This document shows positions 1 to 10,589 of a stretch of 64,000 bases of DNA, in pieces. Location of the stretch: NCBI GenBank assembly GCA_949825065.1, contig OX463848.1:41806766-41870765 (forward strand), read 5' to 3'. The notes beneath the pieces were generated by a model. It saw only the letters and a program-made list of their open reading frames with translations, was not told the DNA's origin and ran no database searches. The stretch comes from Odontocerum albicorne. Taxonomy: Eukaryota; Arthropoda; Insecta; Trichoptera; Odontoceridae. How positions within the stretch are numbered: the stretch's first letter is position 1; every line of letters starts with the position of its first letter. The translations under genes were made by a program, and so were the position numbers.

Positions 1-84
1 CATATCTGAAAAAATATCAAGCCATTTTAATTATGTTATAAGGCATTTCATAATAAAATTTGGTTTTTCCCAAAATTAGGGTGA

Positions 85-383
85 TCCGTACATACTACAT
101 ACTGTCAGGGTAAACGAAAAGACAGATCGCCCGACTTTCCTATCCCGACACATTTTTACCCTCTTCTACGTTCATACACTTTCTCGTACAATACCTAAGA
201 TTTCTCTGACTTTTTATATTTCTTTCTTTCAAAATCACGATACTTTCTTTCGTTATCATCTATCACGCCTTTTACTTACATCTGAACTATATTTGTTTCG
301 GTAGTCTTTCTTCGTTCATTCGTTCTTCATCCCCAAACCATATCACAATTGCTCTTCTTCATAATGCATACACCTTAAATTCA
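85..383 (-). mobile_element. LINE-C fragment, 3' end
   Basis: Read on the minus strand this matches the 3' part of the repeated LINE-C family: the FGHVERMN-type RT tail, then the end motif with a run like CCCTGACAG before the variable tail. It is degenerate with no intact frame. The SINE-2 copy that follows splits it from its upstream half at 787-1000. Confidence 0.6.
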
Positions 384-779
384 CATCGGCGGCCTCGGTC
401 CATTCACGAATAGCAAGTAGGCGCCCCAGACTTGATTCCTGGCGGATTCACTTCCGGGTTGGTTTTACTCTTAGACCAATTAACATCTGAATTAATGTTT
501 TCCTGCACCTTATTTGCTGCTTATTATATATTCTTGTAGCTCTTTTCAGCACTGCAAAAACAACGCTAAAAGTCTACCTAATAAAATATTTCAATGGATA
601 AAATGCTGATGAACTTGGAACTTCGATATCCTCGTCATTGAGAGTTGAATCTGTCTAGACTGTGTACTTATCGAAGTACAACAGGCTGCACACAATAAAC
701 CAATACACCTACAGGTGTCTAACATCCACAAAATGACTGCCAACAATGCTCGATCATCAGGAATAGCCTATTTTAGTTG
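384..779 (+). mobile_element. SINE-2 copy with tRNA-like head, inserted in LINE-C
   Basis: A tRNA-like head (GGCGGCCTCGGTCCATTCAC, then GCGCCCCAGACTTGATTCC) is followed by a body of about 300 bp that ends near 770. The body is shared with the minus-strand copy at 7288-7658 and with the tandem array at 22.5 kb. AAATTCA at 377-383 and 780-786 looks like the target-site duplication, and LINE-C sequence is continuous across it. Confidence 0.6.
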
Positions 780-786
780 AAATTCA

Positions 787-1000
787 TCTTTAATCACTTT
801 TTCCATATTCTATAATATCATATCACCTCATGTATTCTTCACAATTCACGCATTTCTATAATATTTATTTGGCTGCTTTCAGCCTTTTTCCACGTCCACG
901 TTTCACTTCGATATATCAAAGTGGGTACCAAAATACTGTTATGGACTATCGTCTTACAAATTTTGATACTGCCCGGTTCGAGTATACCATATACGTTTTA
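787..1000 (-). mobile_element. LINE-C fragment, RT thumb region
   Basis: The minus-strand reading contains a decayed ETWTWKK segment and the INIIEMRE stretch typical of LINE RT C-termini. It continues the copy at 85-383 across the SINE-2 insertion. Confidence 0.55.
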
Positions 1001-1189
1001 GTGCCATATTATCTTTGTTTCAATTTCCTTGTAATTATTAAAAAAGCAACTTGAATATGTTGATTCATTAATTTAAAATTAAGTTTCCTTAACCTATTTT
1101 ATTACTTTAGCCAAAACATTTACAAATTTAAATATAATATTTTTAAGTTGCTTACAAACGAACGTTAAAGTTGGTGTAACACGTTTTAA

Positions 1190-1350
1190 GTTTTGCTAAT
1201 GTGCGAACTTCATTCAATTTTCTGTCATACATTATCACCCCACGTATCCCTCACAATGCACACGTGTTTACAACATTTATTCGGCTCTTTTCAATATTTT
1301 TCCACGTCCACGTTTCATTCTTATATATCAAATTTGGTATATGGGAGCGA
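1190..1350 (-). mobile_element. LINE-C fragment
   Basis: The reverse complement matches the same thumb segment as 787-1000 (conserved ACGTGGACGTGGAAAAA block). It is short and decayed, with no intact frame. Confidence 0.5.
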
Positions 1351-1775
1351 GATGTTTCCTCAATTATCTCAGAACAAGTAAAATGTAGGTTTGGTCCTTT
1401 TTATAGTATAATCTAAAGGTAATAATTGGTGTAACGTACCTCCAGTCGGCTCAAGAGATCAAGGTCTGTATTGGAATATTATACCAAAAATAAAAATAGT
1501 ATATAAATTACCCATAAAACAATTAATTCGTACTCCTCCGCAAAAAAAAAACATTTGACCTTAATTTAAAATAAAGTACAACGCTAAAAGTTACATAACG
1601 AAAATCATGCGAGTCATACCAATTCAGAAAAAAATTAACAATAGAAGACACTTGACCCAAAATCCACAAAATTGCCTTAGTGCAAGCATGGCCAACCCGC
1701 GGCCCGGGAGCTATTTTTATAAATCATGAAAAAAATAACAAAACATGGTTATTTCATAAATAACATGCTCGTATA
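1351..1775. other. AT-rich stretch, nothing coding
   Basis: No coding signal or clear repeat boundary. A short GC-rich motif near 1690 (CCAACCCGCGGCCCG) resembles one near 28290 and may be the end of an unrecognised element. Confidence 0.3.
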
Positions 1776-2335
1776 AAAAGTCTTTCAAATTGAGCGGTTT
1801 TTTTAATTCAATTTTTTAATACTTGAATAAAACACACAATTTGCTTTGATTTCAAAAAACTTTTTATTCGTCATTGAAGTATAATGTATGACATTTAAAC
1901 ACACAAAAAAAACAATATCCGCCAGATGTCCACCTCTTGCAGCTCCACAGATGTCCACTCTTTTGTCAAAATTTTCGATGACATTTTGGAATAATTGCGG
2001 TTCTAACTCGACAATAACGCGAATAATTTCGTCCTTCTGCTCAGGAATTGATTGGGTGTCATTCTAATAGACCTGGCTTTTCACGTAACCTCAGAGAAAA
2101 TAGTCCAACGGTGTCAGATCACATGATCTTGGTGGCCAATTAACATCACCATTTCCGGAGATTACAATACGTAAAATAATTTAGCAATATGAACGCATTG
2201 TTGTTTTGTATACGACTCCATTTTTATAAATATGATACATTACACTTATCAAATGTCACAAGACCCAGGCAAGTTCGCGACGCCATCTGTGTTTTATATT
2301 CAAGAATTAAAAAAAACGCTCAATTTGAAAGACTT
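1776..2335 (-). mobile_element. Tc1/mariner-type element, decayed copy
   Basis: Terminal inverted repeats are visible: AAGTCTTTCAAATTGAGCG at the left and its complement at 2314-2335, with TA dinucleotides outside. The minus strand holds a broken version of the transposase C-terminus that is open at 43039-43299 (SCDLTPLD and KDEIIRVIGELEPQ type motifs). About 560 bp is far below an autonomous element, so it is a deletion derivative. Confidence 0.65.
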
Positions 2336-2339
2336 TATA

Positions 2340-2833
2340 AGTACAATTTTTTTATAATGATTTTAATAAGCATATGGGGTAGACCTCTCGTAGTCTAAGG
2401 GTGTCAGCTATGGAACTCGGCCGAAGAATATGCATATCTTATGTGGCATAAATCTGCCTACGGCGAACTCATCGACACAGCGTTGAACGAGATATGTGCA
2501 CGATCATTATTTTTTTAAATATTTTTATGAATTGTTTCGCCTCTTTTTAATCGATCAAATAATTTTATTTAAAGTACATACATTGTATTACTATTTTGAA
2601 TAAAAGACATTATATTTCATATTTATGCAGTTGATTTAAGAAGTAATCATTATTTATAGCAAAAAAGGGTCGGTGATAAAGTAGGCATTAAAGTGATGGA
2701 CTTAATTCTTTTTAAGGTATTCAAAGTTTCATGTACTTATTAATTTAAAAAAATACATATATGCGGGCCGCAACTCATAAATAAATTAATAAAAAAAATA
2801 TAGATCTATTGATAGCAACGTAGTATGTTCATT
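2340..2833. other. Unassigned AT-rich stretch
   Basis: No supported gene and no repeat match within the window. Only short chance reading frames are present. Confidence 0.3.
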
Positions 2834-3290
2834 AGCAGAGCTGCATGGTAACGCACTGGACTTTTTTTTTTTAATTTCACCTGGCGAGTTTATTGCAATA
2901 TGACAATCTCTTCCAACCAACCAGAAAGTAGTTTTAATGGGCCCTAAGTGAAAACCAGACTGGAATTCCATTAAAAAAATCCAGATTCCAGCGGGGATCG
3001 AACCCGCAACCTCCTTTCGCACGGAAGGTCGTCGGTTCGAACCCCACGCTGTGCTACTTACTACCCTCGAATGACAGCCATTTTTTTCGCCTAGTATTCG
3101 GGGGTATAAGAATGCCTATGACTTCGGTCATATCTATTCTTTCAAAAAAGAGAAAAAAAATCACAAGCCAGTGTATTCAGATCATCTCATTTCAGTGTCC
3201 TATCGGAGGCAGTACAGCGGTGTGATCGGCGAGTTTGCTGGTGTGCAACGACTCACTCAAAAAAATAATCTCCACGGCATAACTTTGCTT
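2834..3290 (+). mobile_element. SINE-1 copy split by a SINE-3
   Basis: The head reads GCATGGTAACGCACTGGACT (A-box-like) and resumes after the insertion with ACGGAAGGTCGTCGGTTCGA and ACCCC (B box). The tail carries the CGCCTAGTATTCGGGGGTAT segment and a terminal segment that is tandemly triplicated in the copy at 58 kb. Confidence 0.6.
2861..3014 (-). mobile_element. SINE-3 copy inserted between A and B boxes of SINE-1
   Basis: On the minus strand a B box (GGGTTCGATCCCCG) is followed by the SINE-3 body (GGAATTCCAGTCTGGTTTTC) and then by CTGGTTGGTTGGAAGAG, AATAAACTCGCCAG and an A-rich end. That 3' part is the same as the LINE-A 3' end. The copy is bounded on both sides by SINE-1 sequence. Confidence 0.6.
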
Positions 3291-3528
3291 TCCAACTGAA
3301 TTTACTTTGGAATGACGAAAGGGTTTTCGATTACGAGGCCCAACAACGATCGAGTGTGTTCATATATGTACATATATCCTGAAATTGTATATACCTATTT
3401 CAATATAAGGGTGAATCAAATACATTTAAGAGAGAAGCCTTCATCTGGGCTCATCTCATAACATGCCCTTACTCAAGATATACCCCCACCTATAGAGGAC
3501 GAGCCCGGCCGCGAAAACATCAGATGTT
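3291..3528. other. Unassigned stretch
   Basis: Nothing supported. Some moderately GC-rich sequence precedes the LINE-B copy, without a usable frame. Confidence 0.25.
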
Positions 3529-3835
3529 CCTTTAACTGTCCCGCGATTCTAGAAGCACTAAGTTTATATGTACCCAATAAATATCGCCGTGCAAGGAATC
3601 ACCCTCTGTTCTACATACCAACTTAGAGGACGAATATCATGGCTAAACACTCAGTCACGCGTGGTATAGAGATATTGAACCAACTGAATGACACTGTTGA
3701 TATATTCTCGGTACCGTCTAGCAGTGTGAGAAGAATCCTGGCTGATATTATTCCTAACGAATAAGCTAACGCGAGAAGCAGACCCTCTTTGTGTGACAGG
3801 AGAAATCCGTGCAAAGTGAATAAAAAAAAGAAAAA
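3529..3835 (+). mobile_element. LINE-B 3' end (Jockey-like RT tail)
   Basis: This encodes the extreme C-terminus of a non-LTR RT polyprotein. Recognisable blocks are FNCPAILEALSLYVPN, RARNHPLFYIPT and RGIEILNQLNDTVDIF, ending at PNE* and followed by an A-rich tail. A 5'-truncated copy of the element best preserved at 33845-34490. Confidence 0.75.
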
Positions 3836-4296
3836 AAAAAGATGTTTTTCAGCTCACACCCTTGTACATATGGCATAAATTAAACTCAATGGCATGCAGT
3901 ATAAAAAGGTTAGCTTCCCCTGTTTTGGCGTGTTGCGAAACTACTCCTTAAAAGACGGTCGCAAGATAAGTCCAATTAATTACGCCGACAGTTTATTATC
4001 TCCTGATTAAATATGGCAGCTTTATTATTTTAATTTATTGCAGTCGAGCGTGGCAGGGGATTCTGTCCACAATCTCCACCACAGTCTCCACCCCAGTCGT
4101 TCTGTTTACCCTCACTCCTTAATGCCCTTCCCATCTGCCGCAACTGAGATGCTCTTGAGTACCGTACCTACATATAAATTACCACGTTTTGCTATAATGG
4201 TACATTTCGGGATTAATGGTATAAATAATTTCTCGGATATTGAAATAGATTAAATGAATTGAAATATAAAAATTATATTTTATTATTAGTAGTACC
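3836..4296. other. Unassigned stretch
   Basis: No recognised feature. It contains a pyrimidine-rich segment near 4060-4140 with no convincing coding or splice signal. Confidence 0.25.
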
Positions 4297-5016
4297 TGTA
4301 CCGGGCAGGTACAAAGACTGTAGATAGGTGGTTGGTTGCCGCGTAGCGCTCAGAGAATCTAGGTAGCGAATTCCGTAGTGAAGATTCAGCAGAAGAAGAA
4401 GAGCAGGGAGAGATTCCTCTCAGGCAGTCGATGTAGGGTAGCGGGTCTCGAGTAAAAACACGGTAAAATCGGTATTACTGAGAATTCTTTAATGAGAAGC
4501 ATGATTTCCTAATTGGGGGGCCCTCTATATTAATGGTCAGTCGGCCGTCACAAGCGCCCATCGCCCGCGAAATACAACAACTTTCGGGGTTTGGGCCCTG
4601 CTTACGCTGACTGGGCCCCGACCTACTCCGATCGCACCGCCTAGCAAGTCACTTCTTTCCAGTGCGGTCGCGAATGCGATCGGAGCCAAACAAACATAAA
4701 ATACAACATTACATTCTACATAAAATACAACATTATTACATAGAATGAACAAATACAAGAACATAGAATGACACGATACATATTTCCGTAGATTTACATA
4801 CAGAATTAAGTTTATATTCTTATAACAAATAGCATAAATTCCCATACAAATGTAAGTTTACAAGAACATATTACAGATGATTATAACATACAAAGATTAA
4901 CAAATACAGGAACATATACAAATATTAGGGTGAATTTCCCTCCAGATCTACACAGCATTGTCTATCTCATCATACCACATACACACGCACAAGGGTGACG
5001 CTACACGTCCGATACA
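4297..5016 (-). mobile_element. Solo LTR, inverted relative to the 52.6 kb copy
   Basis: The ends are TGTACCGGGC at the left and CGTCCGATACA at the right, i.e. the TG...CA termini of the LTR at 52631-53328 in reverse. Flanking pentamers GTACC and GTACT fit a 5-bp target duplication with one change. Internal blocks are shared with the 52.6 kb LTR (TAGGGTGAATTTCCCTCCAG and its complement). It is 720 bp with no gag or pol, so the element was probably lost by LTR-LTR recombination. Confidence 0.75.
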
Positions 5017-5021
5017 GTACT

Positions 5022-5445
5022 TTTAATTTATGGTAGTGAAATGTGAAAAAGAGTCAAAAATGCTGCATTCACTTAGAAGAATACATAAAATGACAATGTA
5101 TAATAAAGTATGAATTAAGTATTTCGGAATGAATGTGAACTTTAGGTGGGTGTGTGATGTAAGAGAAGATGAGTACTCTGAGATGGTTTGGGCACGTGGA
5201 ACGAATGTAATAAGAAAGACTGACAAAACAAATATACAGTGCAAATGTTAGTGGAAGGCGTAGAAGAGGAAGGCCTATGAAAATATGAATGAATCAAGTG
5301 TTATTTTGAAAGAACGAAGTGTTAAAGTTACAGAAATTGTATAATTTGTACAAGTTGGTAGGTGAATGGAAAGATATATGTCGCGATGGGATAGTCTGGT
5401 GCTCTCTCTTCCCTGCCTACCCCGACAGGGGAACGACGTGATAGT
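5022..5445 (+). mobile_element. LINE-C fragment
   Basis: The RT tail motifs are recognisable despite frameshifts (WFGHVER, RLTKQIYSANVSG, RRRGRPMK). It ends with the family's CCCCGACAGGGGAACGACGT block before a variable tail. The solo LTR upstream is inserted in this copy. Confidence 0.65.
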
Positions 5446-5629
5446 ATGTGTAGTTTATAATACATTCTTGTCTTACTTCACTTGAATTTAAAATTTCATG
5501 TAATTATAAAAACATTTTAGACTAATTATTAACTTTTCTGGTTGGTTGGAAGAGATTGTAATGTGTACTGCCCTGGATGGTTACTATGTCGATCTCGACG
5601 AGAGTAAGAAGATTTTTTTTATAACAATG

Positions 5630-6068
5630 TATGGCCGTGATAGGAAAATGACTTAGTGATACATACATACATATCATTACGGCGTGATAGGAAAATGACT
5701 AAGTGATACATATGTACATACATATCATTACGCCGTGATAGGAAAATGACTAAGTGATACATATGTACTCGTACATACATATCATTACGCCGTGATAGGA
5801 AAATCACTTAGTGATACATACATACATATCATTACGCCGTGATAGGAAAATCACTTAGTGATACATACATATCATTACGCCGTGATAGGAAAATGACTAA
5901 GTGATACATATGTACATACATATCATTACGCCGTGATAGGAAAATGATTTAGTGGTACATACATACATATCATTACGCCGTAATAGGAAAATGCCTTAGT
6001 GATACATACATACATATAATTTTCGCCGTGATAGGAAAATGACTTGGTGATACATACATACATATTAT
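5630..6068. repeat. Minisatellite, 47-55 bp units, about nine copies
   Basis: The unit begins GTGATAGGAAAATGACTTAG and carries a variable CATA/TGTA-rich spacer that changes its length. Units are nearly identical, which points to recent expansion. It is bounded by LINE-C sequence on the right. Confidence 0.9.
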
Positions 6069-6069
6069 A

Positions 6070-6223
6070 CCGTGTCCCTTGCAGGGTAAGCAGTGAAAAT
6101 AAATCTCCAAACTTTTATATTCAAGCACTCAACTTTTACCTCTTCCACGTTCATACTTCTCGTCATGTACAATCTTCTATTATTCATACTTTTCACTTTA
6201 TCTACTTTAAAAATCAGATCAAT
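6070..6223 (-). mobile_element. LINE-C fragment leading into an 89-bp array
   Basis: The minus-strand reading shows the LINE-C 3' tail region. Its upstream part continues without a break into the first unit of the following array. Confidence 0.55.
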
Positions 6224-6668
6224 TTGATCCAGTCATGTTTTCCTCTGTCTACCTTGTACAGGCACGAGATTGCAACCCATAATATTGATAATACGAGTAT
6301 TTATATACATATTTGATCCATTCATGTTTTCCTCTGTCTACCTTGTACAGGCACGAGATTGCAACCCATAATATTGATAATACGAGTATTTATATACATA
6401 TTTGATCCATTCATGTTTTCCTCTGTCTACCTTGTACAGGCACGAGATTGCAACCCATAATATTGATAATACGAGTATTTATATACATATTTGATCCATT
6501 CATGTTTTCCTCTGTCTACCTTGTACAGGCACGAGATTGCAACCCATAATATTGATAATACGAGTATTTATATACATATTTGATCCATTCATGTTTTCCT
6601 CTGTCTACCTTGTACAGGCACGAGATTGCAACCCATAATATTGATAATACGAGTATTTATATACATAT
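6224..6668. repeat. Tandem array, five 89-bp units derived from LINE-C
   Basis: Unit starts are at 6224, 6313, 6402, 6491 and 6580. Units are essentially identical apart from AG/AT near the start of the first. The complement of the unit start encodes GRQRKTWLDQI, a degenerate form of the LINE-C GRPRKVWLDQV motif, so the array was seeded by LINE coding sequence. Confidence 0.9.
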
Positions 6669-6904
6669 TTGACTCTGAATAAGTGGGTCAACACTTATTC
6701 AGATTTAATACATTTTGATAGCAAAAACCACCCAGAAAGCGATATTTATCGCGATTGAATCCAGGAAAAAAAGATAGTCTTTATCGTTACCCTCGATCCA
6801 TAACAATGAAATGGAAGAATCATTTCAATGACTACGGTCTCTGAAAGGAGCTTTAGAACTGATAGATTGTATTGTACATGGATATACTCGTATATAAAAA
6901 TATA

Positions 6905-7160
6905 TAACTCAAAACAAGGCTTCTCGGATCCTCACACGTCGCTCCCAAACCGTTAAAAGAATGTGTTTTTTTTTCACCACCATTATCTGTGTCTTCCCTA
7001 CCTCCTTTCGGTCGGGGTCACGGCTCCGCCAGCGGTGGTCTCCATCTCTTGCCAACTCGTTCGCCTCTACCCAATCCAGTCCCAGCCTTTCGTAACACAA
7101 TTTAAAATTAATTGTATGATTAGATATGACATGATCTAAAGTCGCGAACACCATCCAATA
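6905..7160 (-). mobile_element. RTE-type RT C-terminal tail fragment
   Basis: The minus-strand frame contains RLGLDWVEANELARDGDHRW and RSRD, typical of the last residues of endonuclease/RT proteins of RTE-type retrotransposons. It is truncated on both sides. Confidence 0.5.
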
Positions 7161-7287
7161 TATTGATACTAATTTTTATAGTCATTATTAATTCATGGAA
7201 GCTTCTTCTGAGCGTCTTGTTTCTCTGGTCAATTTGGCCCTAAGTGGATGATTCGCCTCCTCAACGAGGAACTAGTAATATCTTTAA

Positions 7288-7658
7288 TTCGGTCGATACG
7301 ATAGGCAATCCCTCGTAATCGAGTATGATTGTCGGCCATACTGCGGATGAAAGACGCATGTGCGTATATTGGTTAACTGTGTGCGCAACCTTTACACTTT
7401 AGCAAACACACAGTCTTGACATATTAAACTCGGAGGTCCGATTGCAAGGAGATTTAAGTTACAAAACGATCGGCAGGTTTTTTTTTTATTGGCTAAATCC
7501 TTTCGTTAGGCAGATCTGTGTTGCTTAATAGCGTCACAAGAATTCGTGATAATACGATCTTAGAGTAAAACCACTCCGAAAATGAATTCGCCATAAATTG
7601 TATCAAGGGGTGCCCACTTGCTTAGCGTGAATACTAACCGTTATACCACGGCTGCCGA
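7288..7658 (-). mobile_element. SINE-2 copy, near full length
   Basis: The minus-strand head is tRNA-like: GCAGCCGTGGTATAACGGTT, then AGTATTCACGCTAAGC and GTGGGCACCCC. The B box region is degraded. The body includes GAGTGGTTTTACTCTAAGAT and a 3' segment that matches 640-770 and the array at 22.5 kb. This is the best copy for defining the family. Confidence 0.7.
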
Positions 7659-7977
7659 TTGAATCCATCTACCTTGCTGGAGACCGTCCTCTTGCTAACC
7701 ACACCTTATCAATTCCAGTCACTACCAGTTTCTTCAAGCTGTTGGCCTTTCTTTGACATGTAGACAAATTTGCTGGCCTTGCAATCCATGAGATGTGAAG
7801 CATTCGGCGCCAACATCATATCTCGAAACCATCCAGCAAACGTCTTTCCTTTCTTTCTCAGCGTCTATATTTCCATTCCATAGATAGCCATGTATAAAAC
7901 TATAGTTTTTACTAGACGAATGGTGTTTAGCAGATTAGACCGATTTTCCTTACTTTCATAAGTTTGGCCATGGCAGA
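7659..7977 (-). mobile_element. RTE-type RT fragment
   Basis: The minus-strand translation gives AEIRRRIGIIKSAMAKLMKV, followed by a broken version of the YGSESWTLRKKERKDVDAF region. This RT thumb segment is common in insect RTE-type LINEs. Several frameshifts and stops. Confidence 0.6.
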
Positions 7978-8592
7978 TTTTATAATACCTATTCGTCTCC
8001 GAATCTCTGCTTTACACCCCCCATCATTCGAGATTAGTGTCCCTGGGTGTATCAATTTATGGAAGCAAGGAAAGTTTAACTCAGATAACTAAAATAGATA
8101 TTTTATAATACCTATTCGTCTCCGAATCTCCGCTTTACAACCCCCATCATTCGAGATTCGTGTCCCTAGGTGTATCAATTTATGGAAGCAAGGAAAGTTT
8201 AACTCAGATAACTAAAATAGATATTTTATAATACCTATTCGTCTCCGAATCTCCGCTTTACAACCCCCATCATTCGAGATTAGTGTCCCTAGGTGTATCA
8301 ATTTATGGAAGCAAGGAAAGTTTAACTCAGATAACTAAAATAGATATTTTATATTACCTATTCGTCTCCGAATCTCCGCTTTACACCTCCCATCATTCGA
8401 GATTAGTGTCCCTGGGTGTACCAATTTATGGAAGCAAGGAAAGTTTAACTCAAATAACTAAAATAGATATTTTATAATACCTATTCGTCTCCGAATCTCT
8501 GCTTTACACCTCCCATCATTCGAGATTAGTGTCCCTGGGTGTATCAATTTATGAAAGCAAGGAAAGTTTAACTCAGATAACTAAAATATATA
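7978..8592. repeat. Tandem array, five 123-bp units derived from an RT gene
   Basis: Units start at 7978, 8101, 8224, 8347 and 8470 with only scattered substitutions. On the minus strand each unit carries LGTLISNDGGCKAEIRRRIG, the RT thumb segment directly upstream of the fragment at 7659-7977. A piece of retrotransposon coding sequence was therefore amplified in place. Confidence 0.9.
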
Positions 8593-8616
8593 TTTTTTAT
8601 TAATGTTTCTAACCAC

Positions 8617-8835
8617 TTAAATAGTTCCAGAATGTGTACCAGTAATTTTTACCTCATATTCAAAAACATTACTGTAACTTTGACCTTTTGGGTTTATAGA
8701 TAATGGACCTCTTGTGTTTGAAATTCCGGTCATTCTATTTACAACAGTGATAGCATTACGTGAATCATTAGGGAAACCGACTGCGACGGTACGGCCGGCG
8801 ATCAGTCGTAATCGCCTTGCGGACTGCACGGACAT
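8617..8835 (-). other. Unassigned 72-codon open frame
   Basis: An open frame runs from ATG at 8835 to a stop at 8617 and includes FPNDSRNAITVVNRMTG. It is not one of the repeats seen elsewhere in the window and its codons look more protein-like than neighbouring frames. I do not recognise a family. A short secreted-protein exon is possible but there is no signal peptide or clear splice acceptor. It could be chance. Confidence 0.2.
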
Positions 8836-8879
8836 GATCTGTTTGTCTTGAAATGCGCTCCGCTGGTCACATAGTTCCT

Positions 8880-9304
8880 TGCAGGTTTACCCTAACAAAT
8901 GTGTATACTTGATATATTTTAGATTCGACAATTTTTAATGTTATGTTTTGAAGGAAATTCTTGAATTTCGTAAATTTGGAAACTTCCATTGTGTATTTTT
9001 GGTGGGATAAACGTTATCTTGCATTTGTTAATTTAACATCTTTTCTTTTTATAGTGGTGTAAGTATGAGCTGGAAAAGGTTTTAAAAAGTGAATTAAGTG
9101 TAAATAAAACAGTGAAGATGTGTTTTTAACTGTTTTAAAAATGTTGTGTTACGTTAACAACACTGTTTAAAGTGAAACTTTTGACGATTAAAGCGGATGT
9201 TTGAATTGTGAGAAGATAAATTAGAGTTCGAGTTAATATGAATTTATAGATTAAGAAAGTGGCTACAAGAAGGAAGAGCCTGGATGATCAGGTTATCAAT
9301 CTAG
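8880..9304 (+). promoter_or_regulatory. Putative 5' leader and promoter region of the 9.3 kb exon
   Basis: This is the non-repetitive AT-rich stretch just upstream of the long coding exon. It holds a minimal upstream frame (ATG AAT TTA TAG at 9238) and a donor-like GTAAGT near 9058. No reliable core promoter can be assigned; the call rests on position only. Confidence 0.25.
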
Positions 9305-10118
9305 ATGGAAGCTTTCGCTGAGAGGCGGCGGAACCCTGCTACGGGGGGACTGCGGAGATCCAGATCTGTGAGGGCTTCCTTACGGATGATCGGGAACAGG
9401 TGGAAAGGGAATAAGCCAAGCGGAGAAGTCAGGCTCAACCAATCCTTATCAGACCCAGATGAGCCAAAAAACCCCGAGATATTCTCTCAGATAATCAAAA
9501 ACGATGAATTGTATGCAAACTTCAACTGGGATCCTGAGTACAAAGACACAGATGAGCTCATATACACAGAGCTAGAAGTGAAAAAACTATTGAAAACGCC
9601 TGTCATGGCAAGGAAGAACCAACCGCAAGAAAATAAAACTGACCTCAAAGCATTTTTAAGGAGTTCAAGCGATAAAATTAACAAACTCGACAAGAAGGAA
9701 AAATTTAGCGAAATCTTCAGCAGAGGAGGAAAACAGAAAGAAAACGCTCCTTCAAAGTGTGACACAGTATTTCAAATACCCGCTGCAGTTCCACCAAAGG
9801 CGGCTGCTTTGTTGCAAATACCCACAACAGAAGTAGCCAGTTTTGATCTCAATAGGCAGCGATATTTTGACGGTGCTGTTAACGGCTTTGGATTCCCTGG
9901 GAATTGGGTAAGGAACGAGGTGACGATGAACACGGGACCTCCTCTCGGCACAGAGCAATGTTCTCCGGGTGATGGCAGGACCAGAAGGGGCTCCGAAGGG
10001 GACCAGGGAATTGAAAATCCCTCTTTCCAAAACTCAAGCAGCTCCAAGCACATGTTCGCATTCTACAGTCCACCCAAGGATAGGAAATCAACGATATGGA
10101 CCTCAGACAATCAGATAA
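9305..10118 (+). CDS. First coding exon of a host gene (possible wake/ANKFN1 5' exon)
   Basis: The exon is open for 271 codons plus one base. ATG at 9305 follows an in-frame TAG directly, so it is the first possible start. The coding part ends at ATA A|GTACGT (donor GT at 10119); reading on gives a hydrophobic, intron-like tail and a stop. The N-terminus is Arg-rich (RRSRSVRASLRMIGNRWKG), followed by an acidic stretch (YKDTDELIYTELEVKKLL), a Lys-rich segment near residues 115-150 and a low-complexity Ser region (NSSSSKHMFAFYSPPKDRK). No enzyme motif, signal peptide or membrane segment is visible. Composition and codon use are unlike the transposon debris around it. The one-base overhang plus AG at the start of the 54.3 kb exon makes a Lys codon, so it may be the preceding exon of that gene. 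That link is inference; the protein itself I do not recognise. Confidence 0.6.
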
Positions 10119-10239
10119 GTACGTTTGTTTTTGTCTTCACTTTTTTATTCATTGTTTTAAACTATGTTAATTAAAAAGAAAAACAACTGTTTATTTATTT
10201 AGGTTGAAAAATCACAAACAAATAAAACCTAATTAAGTC

Positions 10240-10585
10240 ATCGAAACAAGAAGGCAAGACTCCATTGCGATATTCCTACTTAAGGTTGTTCAAGATTGCT
10301 TTAACTGTCCCGCGATTCTAGAAGCACTAAGTTTATATGTACCCAATAATGAATCACCCTCTGTTCTACATACCAACTTACAGGACGAATATCATGGCTA
10401 AACACTCAGTCACGCGTGGTATAGAGATATTGAACCAACTGAATGACACTGTTGATATATTCTCGGCACCGCCTAGCAGTGTGAGAAGAATCCTGGCTGA
10501 TATTCTTCCTAACGAATAAGCTAACGCTAGAATCAGACCCTCTTTGTGTAAAAGGGGAAATCCGTGCAAAGTGGATTTAAAAAAA
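10240..10585 (+). mobile_element. LINE-B 3' end (Jockey-like RT tail)
   Basis: Second copy of the tail RGIEILNQLNDTVDIF...ILPNE*, followed by an A-rich end. It starts at the ETRRQ-equivalent segment and is 5' truncated. It lies just inside the putative first intron. Confidence 0.75.
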
Positions 10586-10589
10586 AACA

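Noticed and set aside
2990..3060. tRNA gene suggested by GGTTCGAACCCC with an upstream A-box-like sequence
   Set aside because: The same head recurs at 26.6, 26.7, 37.7 and 58.0 kb with a shared downstream body, and the cloverleaf arms do not pair well, so it is a SINE head.
4537..4845. 102-codon minus-strand frame
   Set aside because: It falls within the solo LTR, is not conserved in the copy at 52.6 kb and has no domain.
5630..6068. CRISPR-like array (regular repeats with variable parts)
   Set aside because: The whole unit repeats, the variable part is a CATA/TGTA microsatellite rather than unique spacers, and the context is eukaryotic.
9487..10091. Minus-strand frames opposite the 9.3 kb exon
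   Set aside because: They are shadows of the long + frame. Only the + frame has a stop-bounded start, a donor site and consistent protein-like composition.
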